Assembly: GCF_020181615.1 (NCBI RefSeq)
Contig: NZ_CP084029.1
Coordinates: 4,774,847 to 4,838,846, forward strand
Direction of reading: 5' to 3'
Source: [Mycobacterium] crassicus
Lineage (GTDB): Bacteria > Actinomycetota > Actinomycetes > Mycobacteriales > Mycobacteriaceae
Length of the DNA: 64,000 nt
In this document: piece by piece, positions 1 to 9,817 of the stretch
How the letters are laid out: each line of letters opens with the position of its first letter
How positions within the stretch are numbered: position 1 is the first letter of the stretch
The notes under the pieces: generated by a model
Seen by the model: the letters and a program-made list of their open reading frames with translations, nothing else
The model's database searches: none
What the model was told of the DNA's origin: nothing
Position numbers and translations under genes: made by a program

Positions 1-80
<80 letters not shown>

Positions 81-90
81 TCACGCGAGG

Positions 91-3000
91 TCAGAGCAGC
101 CCGAGCAGCTCCAGGTCGGTGATGTACTTGACGATCACCGCCGGTGTCACGTGCGGGATGTCGTTCGCCGCACCGATTTCCGCCCGTTGCACCGCAGCCC
201 GGAAGCGATCGGTCGCGGCGATCGATCCACAGATCGGCGGCTGCGGCTTCTGGTAGTTGTGCAGCAGCGGCAGCAGCGACGCCTGACGCTGCCGCTCGGG
301 CAGCGCCCGCAGTGTGGTCTCGAACCGCTGCAGCCAGTCGCCGTAGTCGGCGATCCGCCGGATCGGGTAGCCGGCCTCGACCAGCCAGTCCACGAACTCG
401 TCCATCCCCAGACCGTCGTCGTACGGGTTCATCACGTGATAGGTGGCGAACCCGTCACCGGCAGCGGCCCCGAGAGTGGTGGACGCCTCGGCGATGAACT
501 CCACCGGCAGGCCGTCGTAGTGGGCACGCTGGCGCTTGCCGTTGGCGTCCAACTCGTAGAACGAGCCGGGAGCCACGCCGGTGGCGACCAGGCTGAACAT
601 CATCCGGGTGAACATGTCCGGCAGGTTGAGCTGGCCGGCGTAACCGGTGTCGGCCAGGATCATGTCGCAGCGGAACACCGCGACCGGCAGACCGCACAGG
701 TCGTTGGCCTCCCGCAGCAGCACCTCCCCGGCCCATTTGCTGTTGCCGTAGCCGTTGGCGTAGCCGTCGTTGATGGCGCGCACCGGACTCATCACCCGGA
801 CATCGGCGTCCTCGGTGAAACTTCCCAGCGGGATCTGGTCGCCGACACCGATGGTGGAGAAGTAGGTGAACGGCTTGATCTTGCCGGTCAGTGCGACCCG
901 GATCAGTTCCGCGGTGCCCACGGCGTTGGGGCCGAACAGCTCGCTGTAGGGCAGCACGTGGTTGACCAGCGCGGCCGGGTCGACGATGACGTCGACGGTG
1001 TCGGCCAGCCGTTGCCAGACCTGTTGCTCCAGGCCGAGATTCGACTCACCCTTGTCACCTGCGATGACCTCCAGATGCTTGGCGGCCAGTTCGGTGTAGC
1101 GAGCCAGCAACTGTGCGTCTCCACTGTCGAAGACGTTGTCCAGCCGGCGCCGGGCATCCTCGTCGGAGCGGGCCCGCACCAGGCAGATCAGCTTGCCGTC
1201 GGCGTCTCCGTACGCGGCATCCAATCGCTCCAACCACTCCATCGCCAGGTACCGGCCCAGGAAGCCGGTGGCCCCGGTCAGCAGCACGGTGCGCACCTGC
1301 TCAGACGGTCCGGTCAGCGACGGAGCCGCGGCCAGGGTGGCCTCGTCGAGGAACTTGTCCAGGGTCAGGTCGGCGGCGGCCACCTCAACTGCGTCGCGGC
1401 CGTGCACCGAGGCGAACGACGGCCGCTTCGAGCCCTTCCGCTCGTTTTCGATGTAGCCGGCGATCGAAGCCAGATCGCTTGCCGGGCTGACGATCACACC
1501 GACGGGGACGTCGACGTCGAAGATGTCGCGCAGCAGGTTGCCGAACGTCAGAGCCGACAGCGAGTCGCCGCCCAGATCGGTGAAATGGGCGTCGGCGGAG
1601 AGGTCTCCGGCCGAGGCACCCAACAGCGCGGCGGCGGCGCGACTGACGGTTTCCACCGCGGGCCGCTGCGCGCCGTGCCGGCGCAGCTCGGTCAGCTCGT
1701 TGGCCTGGCCTTCGGCCAGGTCGGTGTAGAGCCGCTCGAGGCGTTCGCCGTAGTGCGCCTTCAATTTTGGCCAGGCCAGCTTGCGGATACCGGTGAGCAG
1801 CCCGTTCTCCAGCGTGAAAGGCTCACCCTCGACGATGAAGTCGCGGGGCACCTCGTAGGACTGCAGGTCGGCGTCCTTGGCGACCTGCTGAAGCGACTCG
1901 GCGATAGCCGACTTGAGGCCGGGGCCATCGAAGCGTGCCAGGGCGTCCTCCGTCGGCACCACGACGGCCACCAGGTAGGGCTGCGCACTGTTGCCGTAGA
2001 CGTAGATCTGGCGCACCAGAGGGCTGTTGCCGAACTCCGCCTCCAGCTTGGCCAGGGTGACGAATTCGCCCTGGGCCAGCTTGAGCACGTTGTTACGTCG
2101 GTCGACGTAGACCAGCTGGTCGGGGCCGACCTCGGCAACCACGTCGCCGGTGCGGTAATAGCCGTCGGCGTCGAACACCTCGGCGGTGATCTCCGGGCGC
2201 TTGTAGTAGCCGGGGAACAGGTTCTCGGTCTTGAGCAGCAGCTCACCGCGCGGGTGCGGCTGGTCCGTGCCGAAGTAGCCGAGGTCGGGAACGTCGGCCA
2301 GCTTGTAGTCGAGCACCGGCGGCCGCTGCACCTGGCCGTCGAACAGCACCATCCCGGCCTCGGTCGACCCGTAGCCGTTCAGCACGTGCTGCTCGGTGAG
2401 CTCCTCCACCCAAGTCCGCAGCTCCTCGGAGATCGGCGCGGAGCCGGTCATCGCAAAGATGCAGCGCCCGCCGAGCAGGTCGCGGCGCATCTGGGCGAAC
2501 ACCTGCGCCTCGGCGGCCTCCGGGTCGACGCCGGTGACTCCGTTCAATTCGCTTTGGAAGTGCTGGTAGAGCATCTCCCAGATCCGGGGCACGAGGTTCA
2601 GCTCGGTGGGCCGCACCAGCGCGAGGTCTTCCAGGAAGGTCGACAGGTCGCTGCGCGCACTGAAGTAGGCGGTGCCGCCGTTGCCGAGGGTGCCGTACAG
2701 GATGCCGCGACCCATGATGTGGCTCATCGGCATGAAGTTCAGCGTGATCGAGGCCGCACTGGTTCCGAACCAGTTCTTGGCCGACCGGACCCACATCCGC
2801 ATCACGTTGCTCTGCGGGTACATCGCCCCCTTGGGCGCCCCGGTGCTGCCGGAGGTGTAGACGAGCAACGCCAGCGGGTTGTCTCGATCGTCGGCGGCGG
2901 GCTGGGCCGGCCCGGACAGGTTGCGGCCGCGGGCGAGCAGGTCGGCCAGCGGCTCGACCACGATCTCAGCACCGGCCAACCGCGCCCGGGCGTCCGCGAG

Positions 3001-3609
3001 CGCGTCGCGGTGGTCGTCAACCTGTTCGTGGTAGTCGAACACCACCAGACGGGTGGGCGCAGGCCCGGCCAGAACCAGCTCGACCGCATCCGACAGCGAG
3101 CCCACACTGGCGGCGATCACGCGCGGCTCGGTCTCGGCCACGATGGGTGCCAGGGTGCCGACGGCCGCGGAGGTCTGCAGCGGCACCGAGACGGCGCCGA
3201 TCTGACCCAGCGCGACGTCGATCACGGTGTAGTCGACGCTGGTGAATCCCAGCACTGCGACCCGGTCACCGGGCCGTACGGCGGCGGCGACCAGGGCCGC
3301 ACCGAGGGCGCGGACCCGTTCGGCCAGCTCGGCATAACTGATGGTGTCGAAGCGCGGCTGCAGCTGCGCGACGGCGCGACCGGTCACCGGGTCCGCGACG
3401 AACTCGACGGCGCGCTGCCCGAGCGCGGGCCGGTCGGCGTAACCGGCCAGGACGGTCCGCACCAGCGGAGCCAGGGTTTTTTGTTCTTCGACGGCGGCGA
3501 CGACGGCCGGGTCGGGTTGGGCTGCGGCGAATTGGGGATCGGTGGCGGCCAGATCGGCGATGCGACGGGCCTTCTGTTCTTCGGCTGCGGTGGATGAATC
3601 GATGGACAT
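91..3609 (-). CDS. car: carboxylic acid reductase (CAR), FadD9 type
   Basis: A 1172-residue ATP- and NADPH-dependent enzyme that reduces free fatty or aromatic acids to aldehydes. Domain order is visible: an adenylation domain with the AMP-binding motif [11 protein letters not shown] at about 251-261; a carrier domain with [11 protein letters not shown] at about 679-689, where Ser683 would carry phosphopantetheine; and a C-terminal NADP-binding thioester reductase starting at [11 protein letters not shown] near 775, with a later YxxxK pair. The length matches full CARs (about 1170). The ATG is preceded by AGAGG eight bases upstream. It is monocistronic, behind an AT-rich promoter gap. The phosphopantetheinyl transferase needed for activation is not in the window. 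Confidence 0.95.
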   Translation of the reverse strand: MSIDSSTAAEEQKARRIADLAATDPQFAAAQPDPAVVAAVEEQKTLAPLVRTVLAGYADRPALGQRAVEFVADPVTGRAVAQLQPRFDTISYAELAERVRALGAALVAAAVRPGDRVAVLGFTSVDYTVIDVALGQIGAVSVPLQTSAAVGTLAPIVAETEPRVIAASVGSLSDAVELVLAGPAPTRLVVFDYHEQVDDHRDALADARARLAGAEIVVEPLADLLARGRNLSGPAQPAADDRDNPLALLVYTSGSTGAPKGAMYPQSNVMRMWVRSAKNWFGTSAASITLNFMPMSHIMGRGILYGTLGNGGTAYFSARSDLSTFLEDLALVRPTELNLVPRIWEMLYQHFQSELNGVTGVDPEAAEAQVFAQMRRDLLGGRCIFAMTGSAPISEELRTWVEELTEQHVLNGYGSTEAGMVLFDGQVQRPPVLDYKLADVPDLGYFGTDQPHPRGELLLKTENLFPGYYKRPEITAEVFDADGYYRTGDVVAEVGPDQLVYVDRRNNVLKLAQGEFVTLAKLEAEFGNSPLVRQIYVYGNSAQPYLVAVVVPTEDALARFDGPGLKSAIAESLQQVAKDADLQSYEVPRDFIVEGEPFTLENGLLTGIRKLAWPKLKAHYGERLERLYTDLAEGQANELTELRRHGAQRPAVETVSRAAAALLGASAGDLSADAHFTDLGGDSLSALTFGNLLRDIFDVDVPVGVIVSPASDLASIAGYIENERKGSKRPSFASVHGRDAVEVAAADLTLDKFLDEATLAAAPSLTGPSEQVRTVLLTGATGFLGRYLAMEWLERLDAAYGDADGKLICLVRARSDEDARRRLDNVFDSGDAQLLARYTELAAKHLEVIAGDKGESNLGLEQQVWQRLADTVDVIVDPAALVNHVLPYSELFGPNAVGTAELIRVALTGKIKPFTYFSTIGVGDQIPLGSFTEDADVRVMSPVRAINDGYANGYGNSKWAGEVLLREANDLCGLPVAVFRCDMILADTGYAGQLNLPDMFTRMMFSLVATGVAPGSFYELDANGKRQRAHYDGLPVEFIAEASTTLGAAAGDGFATYHVMNPYDDGLGMDEFVDWLVEAGYPIRRIADYGDWLQRFETTLRALPERQRQASLLPLLHNYQKPQPPICGSIAATDRFRAAVQRAEIGAANDIPHVTPAVIVKYITDLELLGLL

Positions 3610-3653
3610 AATCAGAACCTCTAAGGGGATATCGCTGAAGTGATTTTTTGGTG

Positions 3654-3715
3654 GTGCAACGCTGCACTCAACAGAAACTATGTTAGCAAAACTAAATGAA
3701 AAAATGCACCTCTGA
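3654..3715 (-). promoter_or_regulatory. AT-rich promoter region and small dyad upstream of car
   Basis: The gap between car and the acyltransferase gene (3610-3766) holds an unusually AT-rich patch at about 3668-3712. Read on the minus strand it contains TAACAT, a plausible -10 element. Beside it, at 3654-3667, is a perfect dyad, GTGCA-ACGC-TGCAC, in the car leader. A promoter here is an inference from base composition and position. The regulator is unknown. Confidence 0.4.
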
Positions 3716-3766
3716 ACTGGTGTGATGTTGCACGCAGCACGGACCGACAGTGGTGTGCGACCCAGC

Positions 3767-5926
3767 TCAGCTGATCGATTCCTCCAGCCAGGGCAGCAGC
3801 CACTTCACGCCTTCGGGCGTCAGGTGAATACCGTCGCTGCGGACCCTGATGCCGTCCACCTTGGCGGCGTAGGTGCCGGCCGGCCCCAGCTTCTTGTTGA
3901 GGTCCATCACCGTGACCGCTTGGCGCCCACGGACCTCCCGGCGCAGCAGGGCGTTCCAGCGGTCCACCCGCCTGGGATCGTCCTCCGGCCACAGACTGCC
4001 ATCGGGCCGCTCGCCGTAGCGGCTGTAGGGCACGGTCGTCACAACGACCCGGCTTCCGGCGGACTCCAGCACGTCGAGCGCACTGCGCAGTTCCGCCGTG
4101 AGGTAGGCGTCGAACGTCGGGTCGCCGATATGCGTCCACTGGCCCTCGTTCACCCGGTCCACGGTCTCCCAGCGACCGACGAACAGCAGCACGACGTCGG
4201 GCCGGTCAGCTCTGATCTGCCGGGCCCAGCGGGCCGGCCATCCGTCGCAGTCCGAACCCTGGTCGATGACCTTGCCGGCCCAGCGGTAGGGCCCGGCACG
4301 CACGATGCTGCAACCCACGACGGTGTGATCGATGAAGTCATAGCCGGGGGTGGCCGGCAGGTAGTGCATCACGGTCCACCCGATCGAGTCGCCGAACACC
4401 GAGACGGTGCGCGGCCGGTTGGGGTCGTGGTGCACCGGCCGCGGTGGGGGCTTGTGCCGGCTCGGGGGCGAGGGGGACACCGCCGCGGCCGCGGCCACGT
4501 CCGGGCTCAGCCCGGTCTCGGCGGAGGGCCGTTCGACGACCGGAACCACCAGTACGGTGACCGCCACCGCGGTGCCGCTGATGGCCGCCCCGAGCGGCAG
4601 CAGCGACACCTGCGACGGCCGCCAGTGCCGGATCGGCTCCTCGATGACCCACCAGGACACCGCGGCCACCGCCAGCGTGGCGGCGCACCGCACGGCGAAC
4701 AGCACCCACCCCGACCATCCGGTGCGTTCGCCGTTGAGCACCAGGAACACCGGCCAGTGCCACAGGTATACGCCGTAGGAGATGGTGCCCAGCCACACCA
4801 GCGGGGACCAGGCCAGGGCCCGCGCCACCGGCCCGCTCTGGTGCAGCGCGACCGGCGCGATCACCGCAATCGCGGCGACCGCCACCACGGTGAGCAGCCC
4901 GCCGCGAAATTCCGCGGCGGTGCCGGTGGAGCGGTGCGCGGCCACCCCGAGCACGGCGAGGCCGGCCAGCGGCAGCAGCCAGGACAGCAGTCGGCCCCGG
5001 CGGCTGCGAACCACCGACCAACCGGCGGTCAGCGCCGGCCAGTCCCCCACCAGCAACGCCGCCGCGGCGGCGCCGATCAGCAGGGCCTGGGCACGGGTGT
5101 CGGTGCCGAAGTACACCCGATCCCGGGTGGTGTCGGACGCCAGCATCTCGGCGGCCGCCGCGGAAACCGCCGCGCCGGCGCTGGCCAGCAGGAAGACGGT
5201 CAGCCGTACCCCGCCGACCGTGGCCCTACCGTCACGGCGCCGGGCGCGGCCCGCCAGCGCCAGGGCGATCGCGATCAGCACCAGCGGCCAGACGAAGTAG
5301 TACTGCTCCTCGACACCCAACGACCAGGTGTGCTGCAGCGGCGACGGGGTGCCGGCCTCGGTGAAGTAGTCGGTGTGCTGGGCGACGAACCGCCAGTTGG
5401 CCACCCAGAAGAACGCGGCGATCGCATCCTCGCGCAGGCCCACCACCGCATCCGGAGGCAGCAGTTCGTGGGCGATCGCCACGGTCAGCACCATCAGCAC
5501 CAGCGCGGGCAGCAACCGCCGGCCGCGCCGGATCCAGAAGCCGGTGAGGTCGATCCGGCCGGTCCGGCTGAGTTCGTCGATCAGCAGGGAGGTGATCAGG
5601 AATCCGCTCAGCACGAAGAACAGATCCACCCCGATGAACCCGCCCGACATCCCGGGGATCCCGCCGTGGTCGGCCAGCACCAATGCCACGGCGATCGCGC
5701 GTAGGCCGTCCAGGGCGTGAATGCCCGGCTTGCGCCCGCCCCGACGAGTCCGGTCGGTGGCACGCGCAGTGGTCAACCGGGCGGCACGCGGGGCCGGCGC
5801 TACCCAGCGGGGCTTGCCCGGGGTGCGCATCGAGGTGGCCCGGCGTGTCCGGTTCCCGGCCGTCGGACTGGTGTGATCCTGGCCGCCGTTGGCGCCGATT
5901 GGTCGATCCTCTCCCTGGTGGACCAC
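3767..5926 (-). CDS. membrane acyltransferase 3 / SGNH-domain protein (OafA type)
   Basis: A 719-residue integral membrane protein. Residues from about 70 to 430 form an acyltransferase-3 domain with [16 protein letters not shown] at its start, [16 protein letters not shown] in the middle and about ten hydrophobic segments. The C-terminal 210 residues form an SGNH hydrolase-like domain with GDS at about 512-514 and the catalytic pair DGIH at about 698-701. Such proteins move acetyl or other short acyl groups across the membrane onto cell-wall or exported glycans and lipids. The N-terminal 65 residues are Arg/Pro rich. The GTG start has no clear ribosome site, so an internal ATG about 32 codons in is possible. 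The acyl acceptor is unknown. Confidence 0.88.
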   Translation of the reverse strand: MVHQGEDRPIGANGGQDHTSPTAGNRTRRATSMRTPGKPRWVAPAPRAARLTTARATDRTRRGGRKPGIHALDGLRAIAVALVLADHGGIPGMSGGFIGVDLFFVLSGFLITSLLIDELSRTGRIDLTGFWIRRGRRLLPALVLMVLTVAIAHELLPPDAVVGLREDAIAAFFWVANWRFVAQHTDYFTEAGTPSPLQHTWSLGVEEQYYFVWPLVLIAIALALAGRARRRDGRATVGGVRLTVFLLASAGAAVSAAAAEMLASDTTRDRVYFGTDTRAQALLIGAAAAALLVGDWPALTAGWSVVRSRRGRLLSWLLPLAGLAVLGVAAHRSTGTAAEFRGGLLTVVAVAAIAVIAPVALHQSGPVARALAWSPLVWLGTISYGVYLWHWPVFLVLNGERTGWSGWVLFAVRCAATLAVAAVSWWVIEEPIRHWRPSQVSLLPLGAAISGTAVAVTVLVVPVVERPSAETGLSPDVAAAAAVSPSPPSRHKPPPRPVHHDPNRPRTVSVFGDSIGWTVMHYLPATPGYDFIDHTVVGCSIVRAGPYRWAGKVIDQGSDCDGWPARWARQIRADRPDVVLLFVGRWETVDRVNEGQWTHIGDPTFDAYLTAELRSALDVLESAGSRVVVTTVPYSRYGERPDGSLWPEDDPRRVDRWNALLRREVRGRQAVTVMDLNKKLGPAGTYAAKVDGIRVRSDGIHLTPEGVKWLLPWLEESIS

Positions 5927-5975
5927 CGAAATCTTAGGGGCGATCCACCGTCCTACGCCGATGACACGCTCGGCG

Positions 5976-6773
5976 TCAGAGAACCAATTCGGCAGTGCGC
6001 CACCAGATCAGCGCGATGAACAGGGCCACGAGCGCGGCGCTGGTCACGACCTGCACCTGGGTACGGCGCTCCGGCACGGGATAGACGTAGGCGTAGGCGA
6101 CCAGCACGCCGGTGACGAGGCCGCCCAGATGCCCCTGCCAGCTGATCCGGGGGATCGTGAAGGTGAAGACCAGGTTGATGATGATGATCGCGGCCACCCA
6201 GCCGATGTCCATCCGCAGTCGCTTGCCGACGATCAGGGTCGCGCCGAACAGACCGAAGATCGCCCCCGACGCACCCACGGTGGTGGTGTTCACCGGCGCC
6301 AGCAGGTAGACCGCGACCGAACCGCCCAGCGCGCTGAGCAGATACATCGCGCTGAACCGCGCCCGGCCGAGCAGGCCCTCCAGCGGCGGACCCACCACGT
6401 ACAGCGCCCACATGTTGAGCAGCAGGTGCATCGGGCCGTAATGCAGGAACGCCGCCGTCACCAACCGGTAGACCTGGCCGTCGGCGACCGCCGGCGACCA
6501 GATCACCCATCGGGTATCCGACGGTCCTGCCGCCAGTTGCGCAATGAACGCGAGCACGTTCACCGCGATCAGCCCATAGGTGATCACCGGCACGTCGTAG
6601 GCAGCCGGGACCCGCGACCGGGCTCGGCGCACCTGGGCGGAACCCGCCTGGGCACAGTCCACACAGTGCTGGCCGACGGCGGCACTGCGCATACAGTCAC
6701 CGCAGATGTAGCGGTCACACCGGGTGCAACGCAGCGCAGTGGCCCGATCGGGGTGCCGGTAGCAGACGGTCAT
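5976..6773 (-). CDS. rhomboid-family intramembrane serine protease with N-terminal zinc-finger
   Basis: A 265-residue protein. An N-terminal Cys/His-rich segment (Cys4, His7, Cys16, Cys19, Cys24, Cys27, His36, Cys37, Cys40) looks like a B-box-type zinc finger. It is followed by a six- or seven-helix rhomboid core with HLLLN at about 116-120, the nucleophile motif GASG (Ser169) and the catalytic His in WQGH (His215). It should cleave substrates within the membrane. Mycobacteria carry two rhomboid genes and the substrates are largely unknown. It is on the same strand as the acyltransferase gene and 49 bases upstream of it. Confidence 0.92.
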   Translation of the reverse strand: MTVCYRHPDRATALRCTRCDRYICGDCMRSAAVGQHCVDCAQAGSAQVRRARSRVPAAYDVPVITYGLIAVNVLAFIAQLAAGPSDTRWVIWSPAVADGQVYRLVTAAFLHYGPMHLLLNMWALYVVGPPLEGLLGRARFSAMYLLSALGGSVAVYLLAPVNTTTVGASGAIFGLFGATLIVGKRLRMDIGWVAAIIIINLVFTFTIPRISWQGHLGGLVTGVLVAYAYVYPVPERRTQVQVVTSAALVALFIALIWWRTAELVL

Positions 6774-6827
6774 GGCTATAGCCTCTCAGAGCACTCTTCC
6801 CAGAGCGCTGCCGGTAGATTGCACGCT

Positions 6828-7475
6828 GTGGCACCTCCCGCACCGCGCAGAGCGTTCAATGACGTCGTCACCCGGTTCTGGAGCTTTGCGGCTCCGGCCT
6901 ACGACGCCCAGTATCTGCAACACCTGGTCTATCGTCCGGCCCAGGACGAACTGATCGCCGCGCTGCGGGCCCACCGGCCAGCCCGGGTCGCGGATATCGC
7001 CTGCGGCACAGGAATTCTCGCCGACCGCATCGAACGCGAACTGCAGCCCGAAGCGGTCTACGGCGTGGACATGTCCGACGGCATGCTCAAGGCGGCCCGG
7101 GAACGCTCACCGAAGGTGCAGTGGCTGACCGGACCGGCCGAACAGCTGCCGTTCGACGACGGGGCGCTCGACGCGGTGGTCACCAGCTCGGCGTTCCACT
7201 TCTTCAACCAGCCGGCTGCGGTGCGCGAGTTCTACCGGGTGTTGGCACCGGGCGGAATGGCGGCGGTGACGGCGATGAGCCCGCGCCTGCCCGACCCGCT
7301 GAAGCAGCTCTCGGGGATCCGGTGGAACCCGGCGCAGCAGCCGACACCGAGCGAGATGCACGCCCTGTTCACCGATGCCGGGTTCACCGTCGCCGACCAG
7401 CACCGGGTGAAGCGTCCGGCCTGGACGCTGCTGGTCTCGGACCTGATCACCGTGGGCGTCAAGCCCTCAAGCTGA
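6828..7475 (+). CDS. class I SAM-dependent methyltransferase
   Basis: A 215-residue protein with the SAM-binding glycine motif VADIACGTG at about 54-62, an acidic strand end (VYGVDMS), and FDDGALDAVVTSSAFHF with VLAPGGM, typical of methyltransferase-11 (UbiE-like) enzymes. The GTG start was chosen because homology-like sequence begins with FNDVVTRFW soon after it, while the upstream in-frame sequence is low-complexity antisense of the rhomboid gene. It is divergent from the rhomboid gene with only 54 bases between the starts. The methyl acceptor is unknown. Confidence 0.85.
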   Translation: MAPPAPRRAFNDVVTRFWSFAAPAYDAQYLQHLVYRPAQDELIAALRAHRPARVADIACGTGILADRIERELQPEAVYGVDMSDGMLKAARERSPKVQWLTGPAEQLPFDDGALDAVVTSSAFHFFNQPAAVREFYRVLAPGGMAAVTAMSPRLPDPLKQLSGIRWNPAQQPTPSEMHALFTDAGFTVADQHRVKRPAWTLLVSDLITVGVKPSS

Positions 7476-7478
7476 CCC

Positions 7479-7580
7479 GATGACGGCGACCCCATGACGG
7501 CGACCCGCAGCGCGATCGCCGCTGGCCCCATGACGGCGACCCGCAGCGCGCGACTCCGTCGCGCTCGCGATCGCCGCTGG
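7479..7580. repeat. short direct repeats between methyltransferase and exported-protein genes
   Basis: The unit ATGACGGCGACC occurs three times (about 7480, 7494 and 7530). The last two copies extend to ATGACGGCGACCCGCAGCGCG. GATCGCCGCTGG occurs twice (about 7514 and 7569). The whole 102-base stretch is built from these pieces and a self-complementary GACTCCGTCGCGCTCGCGA segment. It resembles a small intergenic repeat cassette. It can be read as N-terminal codons of the next gene, but it is unlikely to be coding. Confidence 0.75.
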
Positions 7581-7595
7581 GTACCCTCGCCTGGT

Positions 7596-8039
7596 ATGAG
7601 ACCGATGAAGCTGGCCGGCACAGCGGCTGTCGCGCTGGCGGCATGCTGGGCGGCCGCCGGGGTCGCCGGGGCCGAGCCGACCCCCTCTCCCCCACCCGCG
7701 CCCAAACAGGTGATCGACGCCGACGGCACCTTCGCGGTGGGCAAGGACATCGTGCCCGGGACCTACCGCTCCGACGGGCCGCGGGACGGCAACGCCTGCT
7801 ACTGGCGCCGGATGAACGGTGACAAGACCGTCGACAGCGCCATGACCAAGAAGCCGCAGGTCGTGCTGATCGAGCCGAGCGACACCACGTTCCGGACCGA
7901 CCGCTGCCAGACCTGGCAGCTGACCGAGTGTCCGCCCACCTGCGCACCGGTACCGCAGCAGTCGGCGGGCCTGCCCGATGTGCTGAAGGGCTTCGTACCG
8001 CAGCCCCGGCCGCCGGCCCCGGCTCCCAGCGGCGGCTAG
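7596..8039 (+). CDS. small exported protein, function unknown
   Basis: A 147-residue protein. The start at MRPMKLAG was chosen because it is followed by a classical Sec signal peptide (hydrophobic core VALAACWAAAGVAGA, cleavage expected after AGA near residue 26). The mature part begins Pro-rich, then has GTYRSDGP and ACYWRRM and a Cys cluster (DRCQTW, TECPPTC) that probably forms disulphides outside the cell. It ends in a Pro-rich tail. The fold resembles small cell-envelope proteins of actinobacteria, but no family is recognised with certainty. An upstream ATG within the repeat region would give 181 residues without a signal peptide and is less likely. Confidence 0.75.
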   Translation: MRPMKLAGTAAVALAACWAAAGVAGAEPTPSPPPAPKQVIDADGTFAVGKDIVPGTYRSDGPRDGNACYWRRMNGDKTVDSAMTKKPQVVLIEPSDTTFRTDRCQTWQLTECPPTCAPVPQQSAGLPDVLKGFVPQPRPPAPAPSGG

Positions 8040-8091
8040 CCGACCGCCCCGATCCCCGCCGGCGACGAGGTCATGGCCGTCGGGTCGACGG

Positions 8092-8439
8092 CTACTTCTT
8101 CGTCAGCTGGTGCGGGCAGTAGGTGTTCGCCGCGATAGCCGCGAACTGCGCCGCGCCGTCGGTGGTGAAGCCGGGATTGTTGGCCTTCAGATCGGAGATC
8201 ACCTCCAGGCCCGTTTCACCCCGGTCCACCAGGCCGCAGACCGTACGGGCGGCGTCGATGGCCTGGCTCGGGCTGCTGTAGGTGATTCCGGCGGCCCTCA
8301 GCGACTCCAGGAAGGCCGCGTGGTGGGGGGCGGCGTCATCGGCGCTCGCCTGAGAGCCGAATTCGGGGTCGGCGCGCACCGGCGCGGCCGCGGAAAGGGC
8401 CAGGACGGCCCCGGCAGCCAATACCGTAAGCAGCTTCAT
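8092..8439 (-). CDS. DUF732-family exported protein
   Basis: A 115-residue protein with a Sec signal peptide (LLTVLAAGAVLALSAAAPVRA) followed by the DUF732 pattern: FLESLRAAGI, an alpha-helical repeat, a Cys in TVCGLV and a second Cys in NTYCP that would form a disulphide. DUF732 proteins are small secreted or surface proteins common in mycobacteria, with no defined biochemical role. It is convergent with the preceding exported-protein gene. Confidence 0.88.
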   Translation of the reverse strand: MKLLTVLAAGAVLALSAAAPVRADPEFGSQASADDAAPHHAAFLESLRAAGITYSSPSQAIDAARTVCGLVDRGETGLEVISDLKANNPGFTTDGAAQFAAIAANTYCPHQLTKK

Positions 8440-8491
8440 GGGCGATCCCTCCTGTTCGGTGGTTCGGGTTGCCGTTCGTCGAGGCTGTGGG

Positions 8492-9805
8492 TCAGCCGAA
8501 GGTGGATTTCGGCACCGTTACCGTGGCGGCGGCGTCGACGGCCTCTTTCGCGGCTTTCTTCAGGTGCACCGCGTGGAAGCCCGGCTTCTTCGACAGTTCC
8601 TCGAGCAGGTCGTCCAGGCCGTCCTCGTCGATCTGCCAATGCTGGACCGCATCCTTCTGCTTCTGCAACTGTGCCAGGACCTTATCGAGTTGGACCGGCG
8701 CCTGCCCCTTGCCGCCTTTGCCGACGGCCCCGCCGCGAACATTGGCACCGTTGATCAGTCGCGACCCCGGCGCGCCCAGGGCGCCGCCGGTCAGACTGCC
8801 CAATGCGGCCGGGTTGAGCACGTTTCCGATGCCGGCCAGCGGCGCCGCAGCGGCACCGGTCGTGGGCAACGAGGTGGCGGCCAGCCGGATCGCCGGGGTG
8901 GCGGTGGCCCAGCCCTGCGGCACCGACAGCCCCCCGACCGACGGAGCAGTTCCCACTCCGGCGGTCACCGCGCGGACCATGCCGCCGCTGATGCGTGAGC
9001 TCGGCCCACCTCCCAACCCGGCGCCCAGCGAGCTCATCCCGCTGCCGCCCAGCCCGGCCCCGAGCCCGGATTTGGGGAACTCCGGCAACTTCGACACCGG
9101 CTTGTAGAACGTCTTCAGCTGGACCATGCCGAAGTTGGGCCCGCTCAGCGCGAAGTTGGCGAGACCCCCGAACTTCATCACCGCCCCGACGGCGCTGAAC
9201 GCACCCTCGTAGACCCCCGTGATCTCGGATGCGTCCCCGGCCGCGGCGAGGCCCGGCTGGGTCTGGTCGGCCGGGGTGGTGGTGGCCTGCGGCGGCGCGG
9301 TGAACGGCGTCAACCTGGTGGCGGCCGCCGTGGCGGCCTGGTACTGGAACATCGCGCCGGCGTCTTGCGCCCACATCTGAAAGTACTGGGCATCGGCGGC
9401 CGCGATCGCCGCGGTGTGCTGCCCAAAGGTGTTGGACGCCAGCAGCGCAGCCCGCAGGCTCCGGTTGGCGGCGATCACCGGTGGCGGGACCACGGCGGCC
9501 AAAGCCACCTCGAACGCGCTGGCCGCGGCGCCGGCCTGCACCGCCGATTCCTTGGCCTGCGCGGCGGCGGTGGACATCCAGTCCACGTACGGCGTCGCCG
9601 CGGCCATCGTGGCCGCCGCCGACGGGCCAACCCACGATTCGGCGGTCAGGGTGGTGAGCACCGTGCGGTAGGAGGTCATGGTGGACTGCAGCTCAGCGGC
9701 CAGACCTTCCCATGCGGTGGCCGCGGCCAGCAACGACTCGGCGCCCGGGCCGGCGTACATCTGACCGGAGGTGACTTCCGGGGGAATCAGGGTGAAGTCG
9801 ATCAC
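8492..9805 (-). CDS. PPE-family protein, SVP subgroup
   Basis: A 437-residue protein. The PPE domain (residues 1-170) starts DFTLIPPEV and contains the helical hairpin with WVGPSAAATM and VVPPPVIAANR. The C-terminal part carries the PPE-SVP signature GLSVPQGWA. It then ends with a charged, Lys/Asp-rich tail (about the last 80 residues) that is not typical of SVP proteins. PPE proteins are exported by ESX type VII systems, usually paired with PE proteins or EspG chaperones. None is present here. It lies 12 bases downstream of the next PPE gene, so the two are probably co-transcribed. Confidence 0.92.
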   Translation of the reverse strand: MIDFTLIPPEVTSGQMYAGPGAESLLAAATAWEGLAAELQSTMTSYRTVLTTLTAESWVGPSAAATMAAATPYVDWMSTAAAQAKESAVQAGAAASAFEVALAAVVPPPVIAANRSLRAALLASNTFGQHTAAIAAADAQYFQMWAQDAGAMFQYQAATAAATRLTPFTAPPQATTTPADQTQPGLAAAGDASEITGVYEGAFSAVGAVMKFGGLANFALSGPNFGMVQLKTFYKPVSKLPEFPKSGLGAGLGGSGMSSLGAGLGGGPSSRISGGMVRAVTAGVGTAPSVGGLSVPQGWATATPAIRLAATSLPTTGAAAAPLAGIGNVLNPAALGSLTGGALGAPGSRLINGANVRGGAVGKGGKGQAPVQLDKVLAQLQKQKDAVQHWQIDEDGLDDLLEELSKKPGFHAVHLKKAAKEAVDAAATVTVPKSTFG

Positions 9806-9817
9806 GGCACGCCTCTC

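Noticed and set aside
151..3597. 1148-residue open frame opposite the carboxylic acid reductase gene
   Set aside because: It mirrors the high-GC codon structure of car, is composed of His/Gln/Val/Arg-rich low-similarity sequence and has no recognisable domain.
3722..5704. 660-residue open frame opposite the acyltransferase gene
   Set aside because: Shadow frame of the membrane acyltransferase, which has clear motifs at both ends.
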